From NCBI GenBank assembly GCA_965198325.1, contig CBDAPE010000018.1:310001-374000 (forward strand): 64,000 nucleotides of DNA. Direction: 5' to 3'. Positions within the stretch are counted from its first letter, which is position 1. Each line of letters starts with the position of its first letter. This document shows, piece by piece, positions 44,545 to 52,818 of this stretch. Under the pieces are notes generated by a model, which saw nothing but the letters and a program-made list of their open reading frames with translations, did not search any database and was not told the origin of the DNA. The stretch comes from CBDAPE01 sp965198325. GTDB taxonomy: Bacteria; Pseudomonadota; Alphaproteobacteria; UBA828; JAPUJA01. A program made the translations under genes and the position numbers.

Positions 44545-45450
44545 TTAAGTTAGAGTTTGGCGCGGGTTAAGTTGATGGGCCGCCCGTAGCCCCTCAACAG
44601 GGTAGGTTGGCCCCTCAACGTTTGGCAAGATGGTTTCTGGGGCCGGCGGTCTGTATCCGAGCGAGCTATGCGGCCGGATGGTATTATAGTGATGGCGCCA
44701 TCGTTCGATCAGCACTTTGGCCTGCTTCAGTGTAGAGAAGATCTCCGTGTTCAGGATTTCGTCCCGGAGCTTTGAGTTGAAGCTCTCGTTGTATCCGTTC
44801 TCCCAAGGTGACCCGGGCTCGATATAGAGGGTCTTGACGCCGATCCTGCCGAGCCAGTCGCGGACGGCATGAGCGGTAAACTCTGAGCCGTTGTCGGAAC
44901 GGATATGATCCGGCGGGCCATGTTGGACGAAGAGCTCGGTCAGACAATGGAGGACATTGTCCGAGTTCAATCTTCGCTCGACGACAACGGCCATGCACCG
45001 CCTGGTGAACTCATCGATCACGGTGAGCATGCGGAACGTCCTCCCATCGTGTGTTCGATCCATGACGAAGTCATAGGACCAGACGTGATTGGGCCAGCAC
45101 GGCCGCAGACGGATGCAGGATCCGTCGTTGAGCCACAGCCTGCCCCGTTTCGGTTGCTTCTGTGGGAGCTTCAGCCCCTCCCGCCGCCAGATGCGCTGGA
45201 CCCGCTTGGCGTTCACGTGCCAACCTTCGGTCCTGAGCAAGGCAGTGATCCGCCGATCGCCATATCTGCCATACTGGCTGGCCAAGCGGATGATCGCGGC
45301 CGTGAGGGCCTCTTCATCATCCCGACCACGGGGTCTCTTGCGCTGGGTTGAGCGATGTTGGCCTGCAACAGCACAGGCCCGTCGCTCGGAGATCCCCAGT
45401 TCGGCCTGGAGATGATCAACACACTGCCGGCGACGGGCGGGGCTTAGCAA
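44545..45450 (-). CDS. IS3-family transposase OrfB
   Basis: The frame encodes 301 residues with the HTH_21-like ERRACAVAGQHRSTQRKRP and an integrase core with three acidic residues: WSYDFVMDRTHDGRTFRML, HIRSDNGSEFTAHAVRDWLG and PWENGYNESFNSKLRDEILN. It is normally made as an OrfAB fusion by programmed frameshifting where it overlaps orfA (45444-45450). It appears intact. Confidence 0.92.
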   Translation of the reverse strand: MLSPARRRQCVDHLQAELGISERRACAVAGQHRSTQRKRPRGRDDEEALTAAIIRLASQYGRYGDRRITALLRTEGWHVNAKRVQRIWRREGLKLPQKQPKRGRLWLNDGSCIRLRPCWPNHVWSYDFVMDRTHDGRTFRMLTVIDEFTRRCMAVVVERRLNSDNVLHCLTELFVQHGPPDHIRSDNGSEFTAHAVRDWLGRIGVKTLYIEPGSPWENGYNESFNSKLRDEILNTEIFSTLKQAKVLIERWRHHYNTIRPHSSLGYRPPAPETILPNVEGPTYPVEGLRAAHQLNPRQTLT

Positions 45451-45722
45451 TTTCCCTCAAGCGCCTCTTTCAAGATCAGCTTATCCAACGTCAGATCCGA
45501 GATCGCCTTGCGGAGACGGCCATTCTCCTTCTCCAGGTCCTTCAGACGCTTGGCCTGGTCAGTACGAAGGCCGCCATATTCCTTGCGCCAGCGATAGTAA
45601 CTCTGCTCCGATACGCCGAGCGTGCGACAAGCTTGACCAACCGACTGGCCCTGCGCCAAAGCCACCTCGGCTTCGCGCAACATGCTGATAATCCGTTCTG
45701 AGGTGTAGCGTTTACGGCTCAT
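45444..45722 (-). CDS. IS3-family transposase OrfA
   Basis: The ATG at 45722 follows AGGAGGACGAA, giving 92 aa. It has the helix-turn-helix AQGQSVGQACRTLGVSEQSYYRWRKEYGG and a leucine-zipper-like tail RLKDLEKENGRLRKAISDLTLDK, as in OrfA proteins that bind the terminal repeats. It is intact. Confidence 0.92.
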   Translation of the reverse strand: MSRKRYTSERIISMLREAEVALAQGQSVGQACRTLGVSEQSYYRWRKEYGGLRTDQAKRLKDLEKENGRLRKAISDLTLDKLILKEALEGNC

Positions 45723-45872
45723 TTCGTCCTCCTTTCGAGGGGGCAAAATGCGCCAAACTCTTCAATAAATCTGGACCACTTTTAGGGGGTCACTCCAACC
45801 TGATCGATTGCCATAAAGGCAGCGAGCACAGGAATGGGAGATAAAATTACGGGTGGGGACGAGAAAGCAGCG

Positions 45873-46175
45873 ATGAATGACACTCAGGAGTTGCATGTCG
45901 TTGTGTTTCACGAGGAAGAGTACTGGGTTGCACAGTGCATTGAGTACGACATCGGCGCGCAAGGAAAAACCTTGGATGACATGATCGCGCATTTTACACT
46001 GACCGTAGACGCAGAACTCCGGGAAAGTGCTGAGCGGGAGATCATGCCATTTTCGGGCATCGATCCTGCACCTCCCTGTTTCAAGAAGATGTGGGACGGT
46101 CGGTCCAGTACGCTTGAGCCAATCCAGCGCGACGACACTACCGTTTCTCGTTACGAAATGGCGCTTGTGGCCTGA
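45873..46175 (+). CDS. HicB-like antitoxin-family protein
   Basis: This protein of about 100 aa starts at ATG 45873 (a further ATG at 45834 is possible). The HicB-type fold is indicated by LHVVVFHEEEYWVAQCIEYD and GAQGKTLDDMIAHFTLTVDAEL. The C-terminal extension lacks an obvious DNA-binding domain. No hicA-like toxin gene is seen beside it. The next gene, seven bases on, is cut by an IS256 element, so its partner may have been lost. Confidence 0.65.
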   Translation: MNDTQELHVVVFHEEEYWVAQCIEYDIGAQGKTLDDMIAHFTLTVDAELRESAEREIMPFSGIDPAPPCFKKMWDGRSSTLEPIQRDDTTVSRYEMALVA

Positions 46176-46181
46176 TTAACG

Positions 46182-46240
46182 ATGGCGGCTCCATTTGGAG
46201 GACATCCGACGTTGGGACAGTACATCCAGTGGGCACAGAG
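46182..46240 (+). pseudogene. 5' fragment of a gene interrupted by IS256
   Basis: An ATG six bases after the HicB-like stop opens MAAPFGGHPTLGQYIQWAQ, then the frame enters the IS256 end at 46241. Tight spacing suggests a two-gene unit with the HicB-like protein. I could not find the matching 3' part beyond the element. Confidence 0.4.
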
Positions 46241-47634
46241 GGCTGTGTCTCGAAAGTGGTGGAAATTGGTTTTGGCGCCTCTCCGAGCGGGTTGAGTTTT
46301 GCGGCGGTCAGGCTGCGCGGTCAAGGGTTTCGTCGGCGATTAGCTGATCGAGGGTTTCCCATCCATCGACTTTGCGCATCTGGATTTGGCCGGAAGCGAG
46401 GAGCGCCCAGAGGAGCATCGGCACTGTTTCGGGACACGGCAGCACGGTCTGTGTTTTGATCCGGCGCTTGAACTCCTCGTTGAGACGCTCAATGGCGTTG
46501 GTCGTTCGGGCTGATTTCCATTGGCTCTTGGACAGGCGCGTGAAGGTAAAGAGCTTGTCGCCCGCTTCCGCGAGGCTGTCCGCGACGGCCCTGCATTTCA
46601 GCCGCCACTTGCGGACAAGCGCCTTGCGGCGGGTTTCCACCTCGGAGGCAGTGTCGGCATAGATCATATCGCGGTAATCTTCGCTCAGCTCGTCATGCAT
46701 GTGTTTGGGAGCATGACCCAGAAGGTTGCGGTGCTTGTGCACGGTGCAGCGTTGAACGGGAAGGTCATCGCCCCAAAGCGCCGACAGAGCCGCCTCCAGC
46801 CCCGGCGCGCCATCGACGATGACAAACCCGGGCCGTTTCAGTCCACGCGCATCAAGGTCGTCGAGGAACTGGCGCCACGCCGCCTGGCTTTCTCCGCCCA
46901 TATTCCCGATCGAAAGCAAGACCTTCTGGCCATCCTGGCGCACCCCTATAGCCGCGAGAACCGAGATGTTGGTGGCCTTGCGGTCCAGTCGGGTCTTGAT
47001 CACAGTGCCGTCAAGGATCAGCCGAACAATATCCTCATCCGCGAGGCCACGGCTGCACCAGGCGTCCCAATCGACCTTCACCTTGCGCCACGCCCGGCTC
47101 ACAACGTCCTTGCTCACAGAACCCCGGAAGAGCCCGAACAGCGCGCGTTTCACCCGCCGCGTGTTGGTTCCGGACAGATACACCGAAGCGATCAGCGCCT
47201 CGGCCTTTCTGGTCAGCCGCTGGTAGCGCGGCAGCGCCCGCGAACGCCATTCCGACGCCCGACCGTCTTCCTCAACGATCCGCGCACGCGGCACGCTCAC
47301 CCTCTCGGTCCCGAATGTCCCCGTCAGTTGCCGCTTCCGGTGCCCGTTCCGATACCCTTGCCGAAGCGCGTCCTCTCGACCGTATCGGCAGCGCCCGAGA
47401 AACTGCGCAAGTTCCTCCTCAAAAACGGCCTCGATCGTGGATCTGATGTTCTCCCGCAGCCGGTCCTCGATCGGATCATAGCCGGCGTCATTGGCCAGTA
47501 GCGAAAGCACGGAAGTCTCGGTAGTGTTCTTCATGGCGTGATCTCCTTGGCGGTGCTAGCCGCCGGTTGGGTGGTTGTCTTGTCACCCGGAGATTACGCC
47601 ACCCTCAAATTTCCACCACTTTCGAGACACAGCC
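46241..47634 (-). mobile_element. IS256-family insertion sequence
   Basis: The 1394 bp element has perfect 27 bp terminal inverted repeats (46241-46267 and 47608-47634), beginning GGCTGTGTCTCGAAAGTGG. It holds one intact transposase gene. The bases outside the two ends do not match, so no target duplication is visible; deletion or recombination next to the element is likely. Confidence 0.9.
46308..47534 (-). CDS. IS256-family transposase
   Basis: This 408 aa mutator-type transposase has the family's regions: EEELAQFLGRCRYGREDALRQGYRNGHRKRQL near the start, LILDGTVIKTRLDRKATNI with the first aspartate, GFVIVDGAPGLEAALSALW with the second, RCTVHKHRNLLGHAPK, and RTTNAIERLNEEFKRRIKTQ with the catalytic glutamate. 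It is complete and apparently functional. Confidence 0.93.
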   Translation of the reverse strand: MKNTTETSVLSLLANDAGYDPIEDRLRENIRSTIEAVFEEELAQFLGRCRYGREDALRQGYRNGHRKRQLTGTFGTERVSVPRARIVEEDGRASEWRSRALPRYQRLTRKAEALIASVYLSGTNTRRVKRALFGLFRGSVSKDVVSRAWRKVKVDWDAWCSRGLADEDIVRLILDGTVIKTRLDRKATNISVLAAIGVRQDGQKVLLSIGNMGGESQAAWRQFLDDLDARGLKRPGFVIVDGAPGLEAALSALWGDDLPVQRCTVHKHRNLLGHAPKHMHDELSEDYRDMIYADTASEVETRRKALVRKWRLKCRAVADSLAEAGDKLFTFTRLSKSQWKSARTTNAIERLNEEFKRRIKTQTVLPCPETVPMLLWALLASGQIQMRKVDGWETLDQLIADETLDRAA

Positions 47635-47836
47635 TGCCGAAGAACCGCAAGAGCTTGATATATCGGAATTCGTTTCGGGTCGGACTCTAAGACGAGATGC
47701 TTCGTGCACGCGAAGGCGAGCCTCTGTATGTCCATGACAAAGCGGGCCTTCGCCAGCTTCATCTGTGGTTTCAGCAGGGTATGTTGCCTTGAGATTTTGA
47801 TTGCGCATAGCAAAACACCTAAAAAGGAGAGTTCTT

Positions 47837-48121
47837 ATGAGTGACGTTGACACAAATTCTACGCCTGTTCCAAAGCCTACTCTTTCAAACGGCGAACGTG
47901 AGAAGTTAGACGGTCCAGTTCGTCTTGTGAAAGAACTGGAAGTGGCACCCGAATCATTTGACCAAGCTGTGGGTGTGACCTTGAAGTATTCTGTCCTTCA
48001 TGGCCCAGGGAGTTGGTCTCCAGAGATGTATGTTCTTTCGCTTCCTGCGGCTGCGCTACTGGCTCGTCAGCTGAAAGAGGCCGTTGACGAATGCTTGTAT
48101 CGGTCTGATGGAAGGAACTAG
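47837..48121 (+). CDS. Hypothetical protein, 94 aa
   Basis: The ATG at 47837 follows AAAGGAGAG. The protein, with LDGPVRLVKELEVAPESFDQ and LPAAALLARQLKEAVDECLY, looks genuine but unrecognised. Its last codons and stop fall in the presumed end of the second IS1595 copy (48114 on), so it may be a host gene truncated by that insertion. The 200 bp before it, up to the IS256 end, hold only a doubtful minus-strand frame. Confidence 0.5.
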   Translation: MSDVDTNSTPVPKPTLSNGEREKLDGPVRLVKELEVAPESFDQAVGVTLKYSVLHGPGSWSPEMYVLSLPAAALLARQLKEAVDECLYRSDGRN

Positions 48122-49242
48122 ACATACGAAAGCACCTCAGTTAAGTTTCCAAGGCGCTTAGGGGTCTTCCCTGATTGTCCTTCCCGCGAGCTCGCCAGCT
48201 ACGAGCGGGAAGATTGGCGGCCTAGTTGGCCACCAAGTCCCGATGCCTTAACCGTTTTCCGACCATGGAGGCAACAATCGCCTTCATCTGGTCGACGGTG
48301 TCTAAATCGCGGCGATTGTGGCGACCTTAGAATTCCCCGACATAGCGGTCCAGATGCTTCTCGCTCATGTGGTGGTACGTTCCGTGATATCCGCGCTTAA
48401 GTAGGGCCCAGAAACTCTCTATGCCGTTTGTGTGGGCTTGCCCGTTCACATGCTCGCTGACCGAATGCTTGACGGTTTCATGGTCGAAGGGAAGCCCCTT
48501 GTAGCCGCCGTGATCGTCAGTATAGATGGTGGCACCGTCAGCAGCGTGATCGCCGACGAAGCCCTGTAGGGTCTCGGCATCCGTATTGCCTACCACGACG
48601 GCGCTCACGGCGTTTGTTGCGCGGTCCTTTGCCCAACCACTATAGCCTTGCCGACGCCCCCACGGCCCGCCCTGAGTTTCTTGTTGCCGTGCTTGTTCTT
48701 CTCCTTGCCGCCGATGAAAGTTTCATCCACTTCCAGCGGGCCGGAAAACGGGCTGGATTTTCCTTGCCATGTTTCGCGAACACGATGAGCCAAGTGCCAT
48801 GCGGTCTTTTGCGTGATACTGAGATCGCGGTGCAGCTTCATGCTGGACTGGCCCTTGATGCCGGTTGTGATCAGGTAAGATGCCAACGCCCATACTTGCA
48901 GCCCGAGTTTCGAGGATTGCATTACGGTTCCAGTCTTGACTGAAAACCACTTGCGGCAGTCGCGGCAGCGATAGGGCATGGTCTTGTGCTTCGTTCCGGT
49001 CTGGACGCTGACCGAACCGCAGTGCGGGCAGTAGACACCATCAGGCCAGCGCACCTTGATGAACCAGCGTTCGGCTGTTGCGTCATTTGGGAACATCCGC
49101 AGGACCTCGATCAGCGACATTCCTTCGCGATAGTGTTTTCCGGGTGCCTTGTGAGCCATGATCGCCTCCGTTGAATAAAGGAAACATAGTGACCATGGCG
49201 AGGAATGTCAAGATATTTTGGTCACTTTCGTATATAAGTCCC
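48114..49242 (-). mobile_element. IS1595-family insertion sequence, copy 2 (approximate ends)
   Basis: GGAACTAGACATACGAAAG at 48114 resembles the inverted end GGGACTTATATACGAAAG that closes at 49242, giving an element of about 1.13 kb around one transposase gene. No target duplication was found, so the ends are provisional. Confidence 0.6.
48222..49159 (-). pseudogene. IS1595-family transposase, copy 2, frameshift and nonsense mutation
   Basis: The first frame gives MAHKAPGKHYREGMSLIEVL, a zinc ribbon (CPHCGS, CRDC) and GPLEVDETFIGGKEKNKH up to GKAIVVG. There one G is missing (about 48632), and the reading continues in another frame from AVVVGNTDAETL through HTNGIESFWALLKRGYHGT. A TAA interrupts after GEF, and the normal C-terminus GRHNRRDLDTVDQMK to RHRDLVAN follows in the same frame. 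It is therefore doubly broken. Confidence 0.85.
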
Positions 49243-49385
49243 TTTTAATAGCGGGTAAAAAGCCCCCCGATGGGTGCGTCTCGCGAGCGCCCGGCCGGGC
49301 ATGTTTTTCCGCTTTGACGGGCCGCGAAGTCTGGCAGACTGGACGCTCGGCACTTCCGTTCTCCCGCGAGGACCGGATCGACCCG

Positions 49386-49952
49386 ATGCATCGGCTTTTC
49401 GTCGCGATCGATTTTCCAAGCGCCGTGTGCGACCGGCTGGCCGCCCTGTGTTCGGGCGTGCCTGGCGCACGCTGGGTGGCGCGCGATCAGCTTCACCTCA
49501 CGGTGCGCTTCATCGGCGCGGTCGACGGGCCGCTCTTTCGTGACATTGCCGATGCGCTCGCAACGCTGACTCTGCCCGAATTTGCGCTCATGATTAGGGG
49601 GGTCGGTCATTTCCCGCCCGGCGGCGCGCCTCGGGTCCTGTGGGCGGGCGTCGAGCCGGTTGCCGAACTCGTCGAGTTGCGCCGCAATGTCGAAAGCCTC
49701 GTCGTTGCCCAGGGAGTCGCGCCCGAGGGCCGCAGGTTTACGCCCCATATCACTCTCGCACGGCTCAAGAGTGCGAGCGCGGCGCGGCTTGCGCCCTACC
49801 TTGCGGCGCACGCCCGGTTTGCCTGTCCCGCCGTCGCTATCGAGGACTTCCGACTTTATTCGAGTCGACTGGGCTTGGCCGGTGCGATCCACCGGGTCGA
49901 GGCCAGTTATCCGCTGCTGGGCGATTATTCCGAGGCGGCCGGAGACGGCTGA
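49386..49952 (+). CDS. thpR: RNA 2',3'-cyclic phosphodiesterase
   Basis: The ATG at 49386 opens MHRLFVAIDFPSAVCDRLAA and gives 188 aa. The two HxTx catalytic motifs are HLTV (near residue 39) and HITL (near residue 124), spaced as in 2H phosphoesterases of the LigT/ThpR group. The enzyme opens 2',3'-cyclic phosphates and was first described as a 2'-5' RNA ligase. It is the first intact core gene to the right of the insertion-sequence island. Confidence 0.9.
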   Translation: MHRLFVAIDFPSAVCDRLAALCSGVPGARWVARDQLHLTVRFIGAVDGPLFRDIADALATLTLPEFALMIRGVGHFPPGGAPRVLWAGVEPVAELVELRRNVESLVVAQGVAPEGRRFTPHITLARLKSASAARLAPYLAAHARFACPAVAIEDFRLYSSRLGLAGAIHRVEASYPLLGDYSEAAGDG

Positions 49953-50001
49953 CGCCGGGCCGGCGCGAGCCTCGCCGGGCGCGGCGCGCGCCCGGTCTCG
50001 T

Positions 50002-50391
50002 CTAGCGCCGCTGCGCCTCGAGGGCCTCCATGTCTTCGTCCGAAAAACCGAAATGGTGACCGATCTCGTGGATCAGCACGTGGCGCACGAGATGAGCGAG
50101 ATCCTCGCCGGTCTCGCACCAGTAATCGAGCAGCGGCCGGCGGTAGAGGAAGATGCGATCGACGTCGTGGCGCACGTCGAGCACGCTCTGCTGGTCGAGC
50201 GAGATGCCTTGATAGAGCCCGAGCAGGTCGAACGGGCTGTCCAGCGCCATGTCTTGCTCGACATCGGCGTCGGGAAAGTCCTCGACCTGAATGACCACGG
50301 TCGTGATGCGCTCGCGCAACGTGGCGGGGATGGTCTCCAGCGCGTCGCGCGCAAGTGCGTCGAGATCGTCGAGGGACGGTGGCGAGATCAT
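50002..50391 (-). CDS. Zincin-like metallopeptidase family protein
   Basis: This 129 aa protein carries the zinc motif HVLIHEIGHHFGFSDEDME (HExxHxxGxxD type) near residue 105, after LYQGISLDQQSVLDVRHDVDRIFLYRRP. This is the compact minimal-zincin family (formerly DUF1025) found widely in alphaproteobacteria. Its substrate is not known, and it has no signal peptide, so it is cytosolic. It converges with thpR. Confidence 0.88.
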   Translation of the reverse strand: MISPPSLDDLDALARDALETIPATLRERITTVVIQVEDFPDADVEQDMALDSPFDLLGLYQGISLDQQSVLDVRHDVDRIFLYRRPLLDYWCETGEDLAHLVRHVLIHEIGHHFGFSDEDMEALEAQRR

Positions 50392-50521
50392 GGCGCGAAG
50401 GTATAGCCTGCCTTGATCTCCGGGCCAAGGGCCGCCATCCTGACCGGGCCAGGGGAGCGGCGGCCTGCGCCGGCGGCGTTATTGCTCCCGAAGGACGGCA
50501 CTTTGCCCCAGGGAGGACCCG

Positions 50522-50827
50522 ATGGCCGACAGAGTGAAGGGCCCGTCGCTCAACGAGAAGCTCCACGAGGCCCATGGCTGGGTGCTCGTCGATGCCGAGC
50601 GGGACGCCATCCGCAAGACCTTTCATTTTGAGGATTTCAATGCGGCCTTCGGCTTCATGACACGAGTGGCGTTGATCGCCGAAAAGCTCAATCACCACCC
50701 CGAGTTCATTAACGTCTACAACCGGGTCGAGGTCATTCTCTCGACTCACGACGTCGACGGGCTGAGCATGAAAGACTTCAGCCTCGCCCACATGATCGAC
50801 GAGGTCGGCCCGCCCCGGGATCGTTGA
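50522..50827 (+). CDS. phhB: 4a-hydroxytetrahydrobiopterin dehydratase
   Basis: This 101 aa protein (pterin-4a-carbinolamine dehydratase family) has the key motif NHHPEFINVYNRVEVILSTHDVDGLS, with the catalytic histidines, and KTFHFEDFNAAFGFMTRVAL before it. It recycles the pterin cofactor of aromatic amino acid hydroxylases; no such hydroxylase is in the window. GGGAGGACCCG precedes the ATG. It is complete. Confidence 0.93.
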   Translation: MADRVKGPSLNEKLHEAHGWVLVDAERDAIRKTFHFEDFNAAFGFMTRVALIAEKLNHHPEFINVYNRVEVILSTHDVDGLSMKDFSLAHMIDEVGPPRDR

Positions 50828-50896
50828 ACGTACGGGCGCTGGACAGGAGTTAGCGTGACACGGCCGTCCTGCCGGTCCGGCGGCTCCCCGATCGGG

Positions 50897-51661
50897 CTAT
50901 TTGGGCGCCAGGCGAATTGCGCCGTCGAGCCGGATCGTTTCGCCGTTGAGGATCGAGTTGCCGATGACATGCAGCGCGAGCTCGGCAAATTCGCGGGGCT
51001 TGCCGAGACGTTTGGGAAATACGGTGGACGCCACGAGGGCATCCTGGACCTTTTCGGGGAGGGTCAGCATCATCGGGGTTTCGAACAGGCCGGGTGCGAA
51101 GCAGAGTGTGCGGATGCCGTGACGCTGCAGCTCGCGGGCGACCGGCAGCGTAAGGGCTGCTACGCCGCCTTTCGAAGCGGAGTAGGCGGATTGGCCCGCC
51201 TGGCCCTCGAACGCGGCAATCGAGGTCGTCGTGATCATGACGCCCCGCTCACCGCCGTCCAGCGGCTCGAGCGCCGCCATGTCCGCGGCCGCCAGGCGCA
51301 ACGCGTTAAAGGTGCCGATCAGGTTGACGTTTACGACCTTGCTGAACTGTTCCAGCGGCACCGGCTTGCCGTCCTTGTCGACGATGAGATAGCCACTGGG
51401 AATCCCGGCACAGGCGACAAGAACGCGCGCCGGCCCGTTCGCCTCGCGCAAAGTCGCAAACGCCGCCTCCATCCCGCCGGCGTCGCTCACGTTGCAGGTA
51501 GCCGCAGTGCCGCCGACGTCCGCAGCAATCGCTTCAAGGGCGTCGGCATTGAGGTCGATCAACCCGACTTTGGCGCCGGCTTCCGCGAAGGCCCGTGCCG
51601 TTGCTTCTCCGAGTCCCGATGCCGCACCCGTCACGATGGCGGCTTGGCCATTGATATCCAT
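50897..51661 (-). CDS. Short-chain dehydrogenase, 3-hydroxyacyl-CoA dehydrogenase type 2-like
   Basis: The ATG at 51661 (MDINGQAAIVTGAASGLGEA) gives 254 aa. Cofactor binding is by TGAASGLG, with an Asp (LIDLN) that favours NAD. The catalytic set is TTTSIAAFEGQAGQSAYSASKGGVAAL. The pattern GERGVMITTTSIAAFEGQ and FAPGLFETPMM is typical of HSD10-type enzymes, which oxidise 3-hydroxyacyl-CoA or steroids. No acyl-CoA genes are adjacent, so the substrate is inferred by family only. Confidence 0.88.
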   Translation of the reverse strand: MDINGQAAIVTGAASGLGEATARAFAEAGAKVGLIDLNADALEAIAADVGGTAATCNVSDAGGMEAAFATLREANGPARVLVACAGIPSGYLIVDKDGKPVPLEQFSKVVNVNLIGTFNALRLAAADMAALEPLDGGERGVMITTTSIAAFEGQAGQSAYSASKGGVAALTLPVARELQRHGIRTLCFAPGLFETPMMLTLPEKVQDALVASTVFPKRLGKPREFAELALHVIGNSILNGETIRLDGAIRLAPK

Positions 51662-51882
51662 GCTCAATCTCCCTGTTTCGTCGCCGCTGATTTTTAGCAG
51701 ACGGCCGACACTGTTGCGACCGTTTCCTGTGGCCTCTATGGAGAATGATGGCGGCGCGGGAAACGAGATCGGCGAACAACGGCGAGGGGCTGCGAGACGA
51801 CGGTCTGGCGCAGGATCACGGCTGAGCATCGAACGGCCGCGCGACAATTTCCGCAGAACGGCAATCTCGTCGGCAAGACGGA

Positions 51883-52818
51883 TCAGCCGGATGGGTGCAA
51901 GGGGTCGTCCTTGCGGGCCGCCAGGATCCTGGCACGGCCTTTGATCGCTTCGCGGCGGGCGATGTAGACCGTGCTCGCAATGATGATCGCCGCGCCGATC
52001 CAGGTCATTTCATCGGGTAATTCGGCGAACACGAAATAACCGATTGCGGCGACGAACGGCAGCCGGACGAAATCGATCGGCGTCACCGCACTCGCTTCAG
52101 CCACCGAGAGGCCTCGGACCATGCTGAGATGGGCCACGGTCGCGAGCGCGCCGAGGGCGACGAGCCAGGCAAGTTCGATCCAGCCCGGAGTTTCCCAGAC
52201 GGCGAGCGCAGGACCCAGCGAGAGCGGCGTCATAATCGACACCTGCCAGAAGACAATCGTGCTCGGACTCTCCGTTCGCGCGAGAATCTTGATCAGGTTC
52301 ATGGACAGAGCAAAGCCCAACGCCGATGAAAGGGCGAGGATGGGACCAAGCGAAAGATCAATCGTACCGGGTCGCAGAATAACGATGACACCCGCAAATC
52401 CCACGATCGTCGCACCCCACCGGTGAATTCCGGGCCGTTCGCCCAGGAGGATCATGGCGACGATCAGAGCGAACAGAGGCACGGTGAAATTCAGAGCCAC
52501 CGCGGGAGCCAAGGGCATCAGGCTGATGGCGGAAAACCAGCCGGTCATCGCGGCGAGCCCGATGATCGCCCGGGTCATATGTAGGCGGAACCGGTTCGTG
52601 TGGATCGGTCCCCGGCTGCGCCGCAAAACCCACGGCAGGATAAGGGCAAGGCTCACGACGTTGCGGAAGAAGACGATTTCGAACGGTGGAATGGCGGGAT
52701 CCGCGACCGTCGAGAGATACCGGATGATGCCCGACATGCCGGCGAAACACAGGCAGCTGAACGCCATCCAGAGGGCGCCCTCGATGGGGCGAGAGACTGC
52801 CGACACAGAGTCGGTCAC
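51883..52818 (-). CDS. DMT superfamily (EamA) transporter
   Basis: This 311 aa protein has ten predicted membrane segments in two EamA repeats; the first opens ALWMAFSCLCFAGMSGIIRYLS and the second around LSLGPILALSSALGFALSMNL. It exports or imports small metabolites across the inner membrane, and members include S-adenosylmethionine and amino-acid carriers. The start overlaps the stop of the upstream peptidoglycan-binding repeat gene by 4 bp, suggesting coupled expression. Substrate unknown. Confidence 0.9.
   Translation of the reverse strand: MTDSVSAVSRPIEGALWMAFSCLCFAGMSGIIRYLSTVADPAIPPFEIVFFRNVVSLALILPWVLRRSRGPIHTNRFRLHMTRAIIGLAAMTGWFSAISLMPLAPAVALNFTVPLFALIVAMILLGERPGIHRWGATIVGFAGVIVILRPGTIDLSLGPILALSSALGFALSMNLIKILARTESPSTIVFWQVSIMTPLSLGPALAVWETPGWIELAWLVALGALATVAHLSMVRGLSVAEASAVTPIDFVRLPFVAAIGYFVFAELPDEMTWIGAAIIIASTVYIARREAIKGRARILAARKDDPLHPSG

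Larger units (their letters stand above)
44534..45778 (-). mobile_element. IS3-family insertion sequence
   Basis: The 1245 bp element is bounded by matching ends TGGTCCAG...GAGTTTGGCGC (44534-44564 on the left, 45748-45778 inverted on the right). It encodes OrfA and OrfB with the usual small overlap. No target duplication is evident at the 3-5 bp expected, so the exact boundary may be off by a few bases. Confidence 0.85.

Noticed and set aside
47583..47813. A minus-strand gene to the right of IS256
   Set aside because: The frame continues into the IS256 end, its start lacks a ribosome binding site, and only part of the sequence looks protein-like; too weak to list.
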